Part shown: piece by piece, positions 33,719 to 41,234 of the stretch
Layout: the number at the start of each line of letters is the position of its first letter
How positions within the stretch are numbered: position 1 is the stretch's first letter
Source of the DNA: RGIG1927 sp045546275
Lineage (GTDB): Bacteria > Bacillota > Clostridia > UMGS1883
Assembly: GCA_045546275.1 (NCBI GenBank)
Contig: JAZQCM010000001.1
Coordinates: forward strand, 248,001-312,000
Length of the DNA stretch: 64,000 bases
Direction: 5' to 3'
The notes under the pieces: generated by a model
What the model saw: only the letters and a program-made list of their open reading frames with translations
Database searches by the model: none
What the model was told of the DNA's origin: nothing
Position numbers and translations under genes: made by a program

Positions 33719-34411
33719 TTATTCTACACGGGGATCTATATACTTACTAGCTTCGTTGAATCTGCCGTAGTTACCCTTAGCCTTTTCAAGAGCTTCGTTA
33801 GCATCCATACCCTTACGGATGTTTTCCATCATCTTGCCAAGGTGAACGAATTCATAACCGCAAGTATGGCCTTCTTCATCAAGACCGATTCTTGTGATGT
33901 AACCTTCTGCAAGTTCAAGGTATCTGGGGCCCTTAGCCTTTGTGGAGTAAAGTGTACCAACCTGGCTACGAAGACCCTTACCAAGGTCTTCAAGACCTGC
34001 ACCGATGGGAAGACCGTCTTCGGAGAAAGCTGTCTGTGTTCTACCGTAAACAATCTGAAGGAAAAGTTCGCGCATAGCTGTGTTGATAGCATCGCAAACA
34101 AGGTCAGTGTTAAGTGCTTCCAAAAGTGTTTTGCCGGGAAGAATTTCTGCTGCCATAGCTGCAGAGTGAGTCATACCGGAACAACCAAGTGTTTCAACGA
34201 GAGCCTCCTCGATGATACCGCCCTTAACGTTTAATGTAAGCTTACAAGCGCCCTGCTGAGGTGCACACCAGCCCACACCATGTGTAAGGCCGTAAATGTC
34301 TGTAATCTGCTTGGACTCTGTCCATTTGCCTTCCTGAGGAATAGGTGCGGGACCGTGGCCAACGCCCTTATTTACCACGCACATACTCTCAACTTCATGT
34401 GAATAATTCAT
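33719..34411 (-). CDS. NifU-like iron-sulfur cluster scaffold protein
   Basis: The 230-residue protein resembles the NifU/IscU N-terminal scaffold family: conserved cysteines in GWCAPQQGAC (about 45-54) and LGCSGMTH (about 74-81), followed by a long helical part. NifU-type scaffolds hold nascent Fe-S clusters, but this subgroup is larger and its client is unknown. The start at 34409-34411 has AAGGAG upstream; an upstream in-frame ATG lacks one. It is the first gene of a two-gene unit with the GGGtGRT gene and shares its biased codon use. Confidence 0.85.
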   Translation of the reverse strand: MNYSHEVESMCVVNKGVGHGPAPIPQEGKWTESKQITDIYGLTHGVGWCAPQQGACKLTLNVKGGIIEEALVETLGCSGMTHSAAMAAEILPGKTLLEALNTDLVCDAINTAMRELFLQIVYGRTQTAFSEDGLPIGAGLEDLGKGLRSQVGTLYSTKAKGPRYLELAEGYITRIGLDEEGHTCGYEFVHLGKMMENIRKGMDANEALEKAKGNYGRFNEASKYIDPRVE

Positions 34412-34443
34412 AGTCTCTTCTCCTTTCAATAATTCATGCATAT

Positions 34444-34473
34444 ATTTTATCACAACTTGTCCTTATAAATCAA
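34444..34473 (-). promoter_or_regulatory. promoter for the NifU-like/GGGtGRT operon
   Basis: On the minus strand TTGATT (34468-34473) and TAAAAT (34444-34449) are 18 bases apart, about 30 bases before the start codon. Confidence 0.6.
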
Positions 34474-34498
34474 GTAGTATTTGGAAAAAAGCTTAGTT

Positions 34499-35173
34499 TT
34501 ATATGTTTGGTATTTTCCAATCTATCGGAGTTTTAACCAGCTTTTCCAAAAGGCGGTTAGCTTCTTTAAAGTGTCCGCAACCCATAAAGCCACGGGATGC
34601 TGACAACGGGCTCGGATGAGCAGCTTCTAACACAAAATGCTTACGTTTGTCAATCAATTCAACCTTTTTACGTGCATAGTTACCCCAAAGAAGGAAAATT
34701 ACAGGGTCCTCTCGCCTGTTTAAAGCCTCAATAACGCTGTCGGTGAAAATTTCCCAGCCTTTGTTTGCATGGCTGCCAGCCTGCCCTTCACGGACCGTTA
34801 AAACGGCATTTAACAAAAGCACACCTTGCTGTGCCCATGGCATAAGATAGCCGTTGTTGGGAATTTCAAAACCGTACTCGTCACGGATTTCTTTGTACAT
34901 GTTAAGTAATGACGGCGGAGTTTGCACCCCGGGCTTAACAGAAAAGCACATACCGTGTGCCTGGTTTGGCTCATGGTAAGGGTCCTGACCTAAAATAACC
35001 ACCTTAGTGTCTTTGTAGGAGGTAACCTTGAGTGCCGAAAAAAGCTCGTACATATCGGGGTATACTGTGTGATTTGTATATTCTGTTTTCAAAAAAGCAC
35101 GAAGCTTAAGGTAATATTCCTTTTCAAACTCTTTTCCTATTATATTATCCCAATCATTTCCGAGTTTAACCAT
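34499..35173 (-). CDS. ung: Ung, uracil-DNA glycosylase
   Basis: The 224-residue repair enzyme removes uracil from DNA. It has the catalytic water-activating motif GQDPYH (about 62-67), the GVLLLNAVLTVR strand, and the C-terminal HPSPLSASRGF loop that inserts into DNA. AAGGAG lies seven bases before the ATG at 35171-35173, and the start overlaps the acetyltransferase gene by eight bases. The length is normal for family 1. Confidence 0.97.
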   Translation of the reverse strand: MVKLGNDWDNIIGKEFEKEYYLKLRAFLKTEYTNHTVYPDMYELFSALKVTSYKDTKVVILGQDPYHEPNQAHGMCFSVKPGVQTPPSLLNMYKEIRDEYGFEIPNNGYLMPWAQQGVLLLNAVLTVREGQAGSHANKGWEIFTDSVIEALNRREDPVIFLLWGNYARKKVELIDKRKHFVLEAAHPSPLSASRGFMGCGHFKEANRLLEKLVKTPIDWKIPNI

Positions 35174-35648
35174 TTTTAAGCTCCTTTCGCATTTTTGCAC
35201 TTACAAATCTTAAATTGTTTTTAATGCTAACAATTTCCCCGCATTTTTCAAAGCCACGAGCCTTGTAGAAGGCTTCTGCACTTTTGCTGGATTCCAGTAT
35301 CAATTCTTTGATATTTTTGCGTTTTGCCCATTCCTCGGTGGTTTTTAAAAGCATTGATGCAACACCCATGTTTACATAGGAGGGATGAGTGTAAAGCCTG
35401 TTCACATAGCCGTCCTTTTCGGTGCTCATAAACCCTACAATCTGTTTTTGAGAATTTACTGCAACGATTGCGTAGCACCTTGCTATTGACCGCCTGAAGG
35501 CAGGCATGTACATGTTTTTCGGCACCCAGGCATCAAGCTGTTCATTGGTATAATCTTTTGTGCATAAAGTGTGCACACTGTCATATACTAACTTTGAAAC
35601 TATATTAAATTCACCCAGCCTCATGGCACGAACTTTAAACTGTTCCAT
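35166..35648 (-). CDS. GNAT-family N-acetyltransferase
   Basis: The 160-residue protein has the GNAT fold: strand pair IVGFMSTEKDGYVNRLYTHP in two pieces (IVGFMSTEKD near 71 and VNRLYTHPSY near 83), the acetyl-CoA loop NMGVASMLLK near 95, and the C-terminal FYKARGFEK segment. The substrate cannot be told; close family members acetylate amino groups of small molecules or proteins. I start at ATG 35646-35648 with GAGG upstream. It overlaps ung. Confidence 0.9.
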   Translation of the reverse strand: MEQFKVRAMRLGEFNIVSKLVYDSVHTLCTKDYTNEQLDAWVPKNMYMPAFRRSIARCYAIVAVNSQKQIVGFMSTEKDGYVNRLYTHPSYVNMGVASMLLKTTEEWAKRKNIKELILESSKSAEAFYKARGFEKCGEIVSIKNNLRFVSAKMRKELKNG

Positions 35649-35679
35649 GGAAAACCTCGCAGTAATTCTGATATAAATT

Positions 35680-35710
35680 GAGCCATACCCCAATGGAGTA
35701 TGGCTCGTTT
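35680..35710. terminator. hairpin downstream of rpsU
   Basis: GAGCCATAC (35680-35688) pairs with GTATGGCTC (35698-35706). The T tract follows on the plus strand, so on the rpsU strand it is a weak terminator or a processing hairpin. Confidence 0.55.
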
Positions 35711-35732
35711 TTTGCAGGGAAAATAAATCTAA

Positions 35733-35909
35733 TTACTTAAACTTTCTTTTTCTTGCTGCTTCGGACTTCTTCTTGCGCTTTACGCTGGGCTTTTCATAGT
35801 GTTCTCTCTTTCTAACCTCGGACAAAACACCGGCTTTCGCACAGGAGCGCTTAAATCTCCTAAGAGCGCTATCTAAAGATTCATTATCCTTAACTCTTAT
35901 TTCAGACAT
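35733..35909 (-). CDS. rpsU: RpsU, 30S ribosomal protein S21
   Basis: The 58-residue basic protein matches S21: SEIRVKDNESLDSALRRFKR at the start, then EVRKREHYEKPS and a lysine/arginine-rich tail. It binds the 30S subunit near the mRNA exit. The ATG at 35907-35909 has GGGGAGG seven bases upstream; an earlier in-frame ATG has no ribosome site. It has its own consensus promoter. Confidence 0.97.
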   Translation of the reverse strand: MSEIRVKDNESLDSALRRFKRSCAKAGVLSEVRKREHYEKPSVKRKKKSEAARKRKFK

Positions 35910-35980
35910 TCTCGTACCTCCCCTCGCGACTCTACCTTTAATGTACATCAGAGGGTCGAACCGCATATAGTGACAAATAA

Positions 35981-36009
35981 ATTATACTTTTAATATGTCA
36001 ATATGTCAA
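35981..36009 (-). promoter_or_regulatory. consensus promoter for rpsU
   Basis: On the minus strand TTGACA (36004-36009) and TATAAT (35981-35986) are 17 bases apart, both perfect. A second TTGACA lies 8 bases inside the spacer and is too close to act as the -35 box. Confidence 0.9.
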
Positions 36010-36056
36010 GAGTAAATTTGCATCATATTGAAACTTTTTTGAATATTTTTTACAAA

Positions 36057-36401
36057 TCAGCCGGGAGGCCATGAAAGTGAACGTCCACCAAGAAGATGGA
36101 AATGCAAATGCTTAACGCTCTGACCACCGTTTTCACCACAATTGTTGACAATTCGGTAGCCACCTTCAGCCACACCTAAATCTTCGGCAATCTTTTTAGC
36201 CACAAGAAAAATGTCTTTTAAAACAGAAGCGTTTTCCTCGGTTAAGCAGTTTGCGGAAGCAATATGCTCCTTGGGAACAATAAGCACATGAACCGGTGCT
36301 TCGGGAGAAATGTCGTTAAAAGCGTAAACCTTGTCGTCTTCGTAAACCTTGCTTGAGGGGATTTCCCCGGAAATAATTTTGCAGAAAAGACAATCTGACA
36401 T
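36057..36401 (-). CDS. HIT-family nucleotide hydrolase (HinT-like)
   Basis: The 114-residue protein begins SDCLFCKIISGEIPS and has the histidine triad HLHFHLL (about 99-105), with zinc cysteines CLFC near the N-terminus. HinT-type enzymes hydrolyse adenosine phosphoramidates, including lysyl-AMP, which fits its place directly behind alaS. The alaS stop and this start share one base (TGATG), so the two are coupled. The length is normal. Confidence 0.96.
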   Translation of the reverse strand: MSDCLFCKIISGEIPSSKVYEDDKVYAFNDISPEAPVHVLIVPKEHIASANCLTEENASVLKDIFLVAKKIAEDLGVAEGGYRIVNNCGENGGQSVKHLHFHLLGGRSLSWPPG

Positions 36402-39049
36402 CACTTATTTCCTCCAGTCTGGCTAATTACAAGGTCATCTACCATAGCAAGTGCATCGTCAACCTTACTAACAAGCTTACCGCCACCCTGTGCCATGTCG
36501 GGTTTACCGCCACCACGACCGTCAGTTACCTTTGTGATTTCACGGATAATGTTACCTGCATGAACGCCCATTGCTACAGCTTTCTTTGTTGCAGCGGCAA
36601 CAAAAGTAATCTTATCTGCGTCAACGCTTGCCAATACAGCAACACCACATTCGCACTTTTCCTTCATCTTATCTGTAAGCATCTTAAGCTCGTCAGCACT
36701 TACTCCGTTAAGCTGTGCTGTAAGAACATCAACCTCACCAACGTGCTTAATGCTTGTAAGAAGGTCGTTTGCAGCAGCCGCTGCCATCTTAGCCTTAACT
36801 TCTTCAATAGACTTCTGGAGTGCTTTGTATTCGTTCATAAGACTTTCAGCCTTGTTTACAAGCTCTGTCTTATTTGTTTTAATGATTTCAGCAGTCTTTT
36901 CAATAACAGCATCGCTTTCTTCAATGTATTCAAGAACGCCTTTACCTGTTGTCGCTTCAATTCTTCTTACGCCTGCCGCTACACCGCCTTCAGACAAAAT
37001 CTTGAAGAGACCTGCCTGTGCAGTATTCTTAAGGTGTGTACCACCACAGAATTCAATAGAGTAACCGCCCATGTTTACAACACGTACAGTTTCACCATAC
37101 TTTTCGCCAAAGAGCGCCATTGCACCCATTTTCTTTGCTTCTTCAATGGGCATTACCTTAACATCAATATCGTATGCTGCCATAATAGCTTCGTTTACCT
37201 TAGCTTCAACCTTCTTAAGGTCGCTCTGAGAAATACCCTCAAAGTGTGTAAAGTCGAAACGAAGTCTCTTATCGTCAACAAAGCTACCTGCCTGTTCAAT
37301 ATGGCTGCCTACAACTTCCTGCAATGCCTTCTGTAAAAGGTGTGTTGCAGAGTGGTTTCTTGCAGTATCCATTCTTCTTTCCTTGTCGTATGCACTTACA
37401 ACGCTATCTCCAACAGAAGCACTGCCTTCTTCAACGCAAACAAAGTTAAGGATTTTGCCGTCACCAAGCTTTTTAGCATCGGTTACAACCATTTTAACAC
37501 CGTCAGCAGTGATAACACCTGTATCACCCTTCTGACCGCCGCTTTCGCCGTAAATTGCAGTTTTGTCAAGAATTACAACACCATTTTCACCATCGGAAAG
37601 GGACTGTGCAATAGCATTGTCCTTAACAATTGCAAGGATTTTACCTTCAGCAGATTCATTGTCGTAACCAACAAATTCGCTTGTTACATTCTTTCCAATC
37701 TGCATGTAAACGTCTTCGCTCCAGGCAGCCTCTTCACCAACGTTTCTGCCTTCACGAGAACGATTTTTCTGTTCATTCATGCACTCTGTAAATGCATCCA
37801 TGTCAACGTCAAGACCACGTTCTGTAAGAATTTCAGCAGTTAAGTCGATGGGGAAACCGTATGTATCGTAAAGACGGAACGCATCGCTGCCTGCAAGAAG
37901 CTTTTCATTCTTCTTCTCAAGCTCTGCAATATATTCTTCCAGAATTGTGAGACCTGCGTCAATTGTTTCGGAGAATCTTGCTTCTTCGATCTGGATAACC
38001 TTTTTAATATAGTCACGCTTAGCTTCAAGCTGAGGATAAGCGTTCTTGGATTCGTTAATTACTGTGTCTGCAATATTATAAAGGAAGTTGCCTTCAATAC
38101 CAAGAAGTCTGCCATGTCTTGCAGCTCTTCTTAAAAGTCTTCTCAAAACGTAGCCACGGCCTTCGTTAGAGGGACCAACGCCGTCACAAACAAGGAAGGT
38201 TGTGCTTCTGATGTGGTCTGTTATAACACGAAGAGAAACGTCACTCTTTTCGTTTTCACCGTAGTTAACCTTTGCAATCTTGCTGATTTCAAGCATGATA
38301 TTTCTTACGGTGTCAACTTCAAAGAGGTTCTGTACTCCCTGCATGATTGCCGCAATTCGCTCTAAACCCATACCCGTATCAATGTTGGGCTTTGCAAGGC
38401 GGTTGTAGTTACCTTCTTCGTCCTTGTCGAACTGTGTGAATACAAGATTCCAGAATTCAACAAATCTGTCACAGTCGCAACCAACCGCACAGTCGGGCTT
38501 ACCGCAACCTGCTTCTACACCACGGTCAAAGTAAATTTCACTACAAGGACCGCAGGGACCAGTACCGATTTCCCAGAAGTTATCTTCCTTGCCCATTTTC
38601 TTAATTCTGTCACGTTCAACGCCAACTTCATTTACCCAGATATCAATAGCTTCGTCGTCGTCTTCATAAACAGTAACCCAAAGCTTATCCTTGGGAAGCT
38701 TTAAATCTTCTGTGATAAATTCCCATGCCCAACGAGTTGCTTCATGCTTGAAGTAATCACCAAAAGAGAAGTTACCGAGCATTTCAAAGAATGTACCATG
38801 TCTTGCAGTTTTACCAACACGTTCAATGTCGGGTGTTCTGATACACTTCTGACATGTTGTAACACGATTTCTGGGAGGGATTTCCTTTCCTACAAAGTAA
38901 GGCTTTAAGGGAGCCATACCTGCATTTATAAGTAATAAGCTGTCATCGTTCTGAGGAACAAGAGGGAACGAAGGCAGTCTGAGATGACCCTTAGACTCAA
39001 AAAAGCTAAGATATCTTTCTCTGATTTCATTTAAACCAAGTCTTTCCAC
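36401..39049 (-). CDS. alaS: AlaS, alanyl-tRNA synthetase
   Basis: The 882-residue class II synthetase charges tRNA-Ala. It shows the N-terminal catalytic core with FFESKGH and NAGMAPLKPYF, the tRNA-binding region, and the editing domain with zinc-site HSATHLLQKAL (about 560) and FCGGTHLKNT (about 665). The C-terminal DHHA1 domain contains GGGKPDMAQGGGK. It starts at GTG with AAAGGAG upstream and has its own strong promoter. The leader is only about 25 bases, so there is no T-box. Confidence 0.98.
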   Translation of the reverse strand: MERLGLNEIRERYLSFFESKGHLRLPSFPLVPQNDDSLLLINAGMAPLKPYFVGKEIPPRNRVTTCQKCIRTPDIERVGKTARHGTFFEMLGNFSFGDYFKHEATRWAWEFITEDLKLPKDKLWVTVYEDDDEAIDIWVNEVGVERDRIKKMGKEDNFWEIGTGPCGPCSEIYFDRGVEAGCGKPDCAVGCDCDRFVEFWNLVFTQFDKDEEGNYNRLAKPNIDTGMGLERIAAIMQGVQNLFEVDTVRNIMLEISKIAKVNYGENEKSDVSLRVITDHIRSTTFLVCDGVGPSNEGRGYVLRRLLRRAARHGRLLGIEGNFLYNIADTVINESKNAYPQLEAKRDYIKKVIQIEEARFSETIDAGLTILEEYIAELEKKNEKLLAGSDAFRLYDTYGFPIDLTAEILTERGLDVDMDAFTECMNEQKNRSREGRNVGEEAAWSEDVYMQIGKNVTSEFVGYDNESAEGKILAIVKDNAIAQSLSDGENGVVILDKTAIYGESGGQKGDTGVITADGVKMVVTDAKKLGDGKILNFVCVEEGSASVGDSVVSAYDKERRMDTARNHSATHLLQKALQEVVGSHIEQAGSFVDDKRLRFDFTHFEGISQSDLKKVEAKVNEAIMAAYDIDVKVMPIEEAKKMGAMALFGEKYGETVRVVNMGGYSIEFCGGTHLKNTAQAGLFKILSEGGVAAGVRRIEATTGKGVLEYIEESDAVIEKTAEIIKTNKTELVNKAESLMNEYKALQKSIEEVKAKMAAAAANDLLTSIKHVGEVDVLTAQLNGVSADELKMLTDKMKEKCECGVAVLASVDADKITFVAAATKKAVAMGVHAGNIIREITKVTDGRGGGKPDMAQGGGKLVSKVDDALAMVDDLVISQTGGNK

Positions 39050-39077
39050 TGTGTTTCACTCCTTTGTAATCTTTACC

Positions 39078-39107
39078 ATTATACTTGCCTTGTTGTGTTT
39101 TTGTCAA
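39078..39107 (-). promoter_or_regulatory. promoter for alaS
   Basis: On the minus strand TTGACA (39102-39107) and TATAAT (39078-39083) are 18 bases apart, both perfect. The -35 box overlaps the stop codon of the TSCPD gene. Confidence 0.85.
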
Positions 39108-39361
39108 GCGTTATATTCATTGTATGCAGCTCTCACTGCCTTTGCAAGCTGGTCAGAGCAACTTGTAGACTTCATGCCACAGGTGAGATTTGAAAAATAG
39201 CCCTCAATCTGAGAAACTGTCATGCCGTCAACCACACGTGCAATAGCCTTTAAATTACCGTTACAACCGCCTAAAAAATTGACATTTGTTACAACATCTC
39301 CATCAATGTCAAAGTTTATCTGAACGGCACATGTGCCTTTTGTTCTGTATGTATAATTCAT
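39104..39361 (-). CDS. TSCPD-domain protein (small, conserved, function unknown)
   Basis: The 85-residue protein has four conserved cysteines in the TSCPD pattern (TKGTCA, GGCNGN, LTCGMKSTSCSD). The same domain ends some vitamin-B12-dependent ribonucleotide reductases, where it may bind metal. As a free-standing protein it is common in Clostridia and has no known role. The start at 39359-39361 has AAGGGG upstream and an own promoter. Confidence 0.88.
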   Translation of the reverse strand: MNYTYRTKGTCAVQINFDIDGDVVTNVNFLGGCNGNLKAIARVVDGMTVSQIEGYFSNLTCGMKSTSCSDQLAKAVRAAYNEYNA

Positions 39362-39403
39362 CAATTCATCCCCTTCCTTATAAAATAAGGACATAACAGA
39401 TAA

Positions 39404-39432
39404 ATTATACACTAAAATTTCTCTACAATCAA
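39404..39432 (-). promoter_or_regulatory. promoter for the TSCPD gene
   Basis: On the minus strand TTGATT (39427-39432) and TATAAT (39404-39409) are 17 bases apart. A short palindrome, CCTTATAAAATAAGG (39376-39390), lies between promoter and start. Confidence 0.75.
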
Positions 39433-39441
39433 GGTTTTTTA

Positions 39442-40389
39442 TTAAATTATTGACTGAAATAATCTCTCAAAGAGCTTCTTTATTACAGATGCAATGGGAA
39501 CTGACAAAAGTATTCCCCAAAATCCGCCAAAGGAGCCAACATATAACACCATAACAACAATTGCAGGATGAAGATTCATTGTGTCAAAGGACACTTTTGG
39601 GGTTATAATATGGTTTTCGATTTGTTGGATTAGCAAAAGGCCTATTACAACAAAAATTGTCATTTCGGGCACAGTGAAAACTGTAATGCAAATAATCACA
39701 AGCATTGCAATAAATGCTCCTGCATAAGGAATAATGTCTAAAATTCCCGAAATTACACCAAGTCCAAGCGCATAAGGAATTCTTAAGGTGTATAAGAAAA
39801 TTGCAACCAGCACACACAAAATTACAGCAACCACAATCTGCCCTTTAAAGAACGAGTCTGTTATTGCTTTTATATCGTCAAGAATAATTCTGAAGGATGG
39901 TTTAAGCTTTTCGGGGATAATTTCATTTAAAGTTTTCTTTATTCCGTCTGTATCTTTCAAAATGTAAAAAGCCATTGCTGCTCCAACAATGCCGCCCAAC
40001 GACGATTGGACTATGCTTCTTGCCGTTGTGTACATTGCGCTGAAAGATTTTGACACAAAGCTTTCTGATATCGTAAATCCATTTGCTGACAAAAAGTCTG
40101 ATACAAGAATGTAAATATTTTCAAGAGCATCTTTTGCGCTTGGATAAATAATAACTATAACCAGGCAGAAAAAAAGTAACACCATCACTCCCACTAAAAA
40201 AGTTGACAAGCTGCCCGAAAAACCTTTTTTCTTCATGAAGCTTACGAAGGGATACAGTATATAAATAATAACAATTGCTGTAAAAAGTGGAGAAAAAACA
40301 GCTCTTAACGGTGAAAATATTCCAATCAATAGAAAAAGTGTTAAAACGAAAAAAAATATTACAGATGCAAATAAGCTTTTGTCCTTCAT
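39442..40389 (-). CDS. AI-2E family (PerM-like) membrane transporter
   Basis: The 315-residue protein has about seven membrane segments and the family's C-terminal pattern (VISGILDIIPYAGAF and IENHIITPKV). Family members export small molecules or, in some bacteria, act as sodium/proton antiporters; the substrate cannot be told. GGGAGG lies five bases before the ATG at 40387-40389. It is the last gene of a run with a small membrane protein and a PRC-barrel protein. Confidence 0.92.
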   Translation of the reverse strand: MKDKSLFASVIFFFVLTLFLLIGIFSPLRAVFSPLFTAIVIIYILYPFVSFMKKKGFSGSLSTFLVGVMVLLFFCLVIVIIYPSAKDALENIYILVSDFLSANGFTISESFVSKSFSAMYTTARSIVQSSLGGIVGAAMAFYILKDTDGIKKTLNEIIPEKLKPSFRIILDDIKAITDSFFKGQIVVAVILCVLVAIFLYTLRIPYALGLGVISGILDIIPYAGAFIAMLVIICITVFTVPEMTIFVVIGLLLIQQIENHIITPKVSFDTMNLHPAIVVMVLYVGSFGGFWGILLSVPIASVIKKLFERLFQSII

Positions 40390-40405
40390 TTTTCCTCCCA
40401 TATGT

Positions 40406-40426
40406 AAGGGGCTATGCCCCTTTTTT
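40406..40426. terminator. short GC-rich hairpin between two minus-strand genes
   Basis: AAGGGGC (40406-40412) and GCCCCTT (40416-40422) form a tight stem. The T tract is on the plus strand, so it would stop plus-strand (antisense) transcription better than the local genes. Confidence 0.55.
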
Positions 40427-40604
40427 AATGTCTCATTTCTGCAACAGAGTCAACGATGTTTCCAACAGAATGGATAATTGTTCCTGCACCACGTTTAATT
40501 TTCTTCATATCTTTGTCCTTCATCGGATCCATCAGAATACCCATTGCTCCGCCAATAACAGCACCTGTCAATAGTCCTGTTGTAAAACCTTTAGTGCAAA
40601 ACAT
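40425..40604 (-). CDS. small YtxH-like membrane protein
   Basis: The 59-residue protein has one glycine-rich transmembrane segment (residues 7-25, TTGLLTGAVIGGAMGILM) followed by a basic, amphipathic tail, a layout seen in YtxH-type small proteins. The start at 40602-40604 has GGGGTG upstream. It overlaps the region behind the PRC-barrel gene and is probably co-expressed with it. The function is unknown. Confidence 0.65.
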   Translation of the reverse strand: MFCTKGFTTGLLTGAVIGGAMGILMDPMKDKDMKKIKRGAGTIIHSVGNIVDSVAEMRH

Positions 40605-40617
40605 CACTACACCCCAA

Positions 40618-41130
40618 CTAAAAGAGATTTTTCCTGCGAGCAACGCACTCCACAAGCTTTTCCTCCAAAATTAGTTTTCCTTTGGAAAAGCTGATTGTAT
40701 TTCGGGTTCGGCATATCTTACGTCCTTTTAAAAGGTCCTCAGCTAAAGAAAAACCAATTTCAAAACCACTTAAGGTGCCCGTTTTTAAATCAAGATTTAT
40801 ATTCTGAATTATTCCTGCATCTGTCCCGTCGGTTAAAATTGTTTTTCTTTTATAAATATCATTTTCACAGCTTTGAAAGTCCTCTCGGGGAATAATTTTC
40901 ACAAATCGTTCCCCGAAACCATTCACAAATATACAGGTTGCATTTGTATTTGCAATGTCAACCAAATTAAACAATCTGTATTTATAAACAAGTGAATCGT
41001 TTTTTGAAATGATACCCAAAATTTCGTTTGTTCCTTTTTTAACGAGTATGTCCGAAAGCCTTCCGAAGTATTTGTGAGTTTTTTCTTCGCAAATCTTCTT
41101 CCCTTTCAGCCTTAAAAAGCTTTCGTCCAT
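40618..41130 (-). CDS. PRC-barrel domain protein
   Basis: The 170-residue cytoplasmic protein has a PRC-barrel-like segment at the N-terminus (LKGKKICEEKTHKYFGRLSD, about 8-27) and a second one in the C-terminal half (TDGTDAGIIQNINLDLKTG). PRC-barrel proteins include RimM and YlmC, and bind RNA or proteins. A cysteine-containing basic tail follows. It lies 14 bases from the small YtxH-like gene; the role is unknown. Confidence 0.7.
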   Translation of the reverse strand: MDESFLRLKGKKICEEKTHKYFGRLSDILVKKGTNEILGIISKNDSLVYKYRLFNLVDIANTNATCIFVNGFGERFVKIIPREDFQSCENDIYKRKTILTDGTDAGIIQNINLDLKTGTLSGFEIGFSLAEDLLKGRKICRTRNTISFSKGKLILEEKLVECVARRKNLF

Positions 41131-41187
41131 TTCCTTGCCCCCAATACAGTATTAATATCTGCAAAACAATGGCTATAAATACATGCA

Positions 41188-41233
41188 AAAAAATACGGTA
41201 GCACCCAATTTCAGGCACTACCGAATTTTTTTT
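41188..41233 (-). terminator. terminator after the S41 protease gene
   Basis: On the minus strand the CGGTAG and CTACCG arms, extended by partly paired bases, are followed by a run of seven T. It lies directly behind the protease stop. Confidence 0.8.
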
Positions 41234-41234
41234 A

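Noticed and set aside
36560..37843. long open frames on the strand opposite alaS
   Set aside because: Both are shadows of alaS, with cysteine- and asparagine-rich translations and no ribosome sites.
39050..39103. T-box leader upstream of alaS
   Set aside because: The promoter lies so close that the leader is about 25 bases, too short for a T-box.
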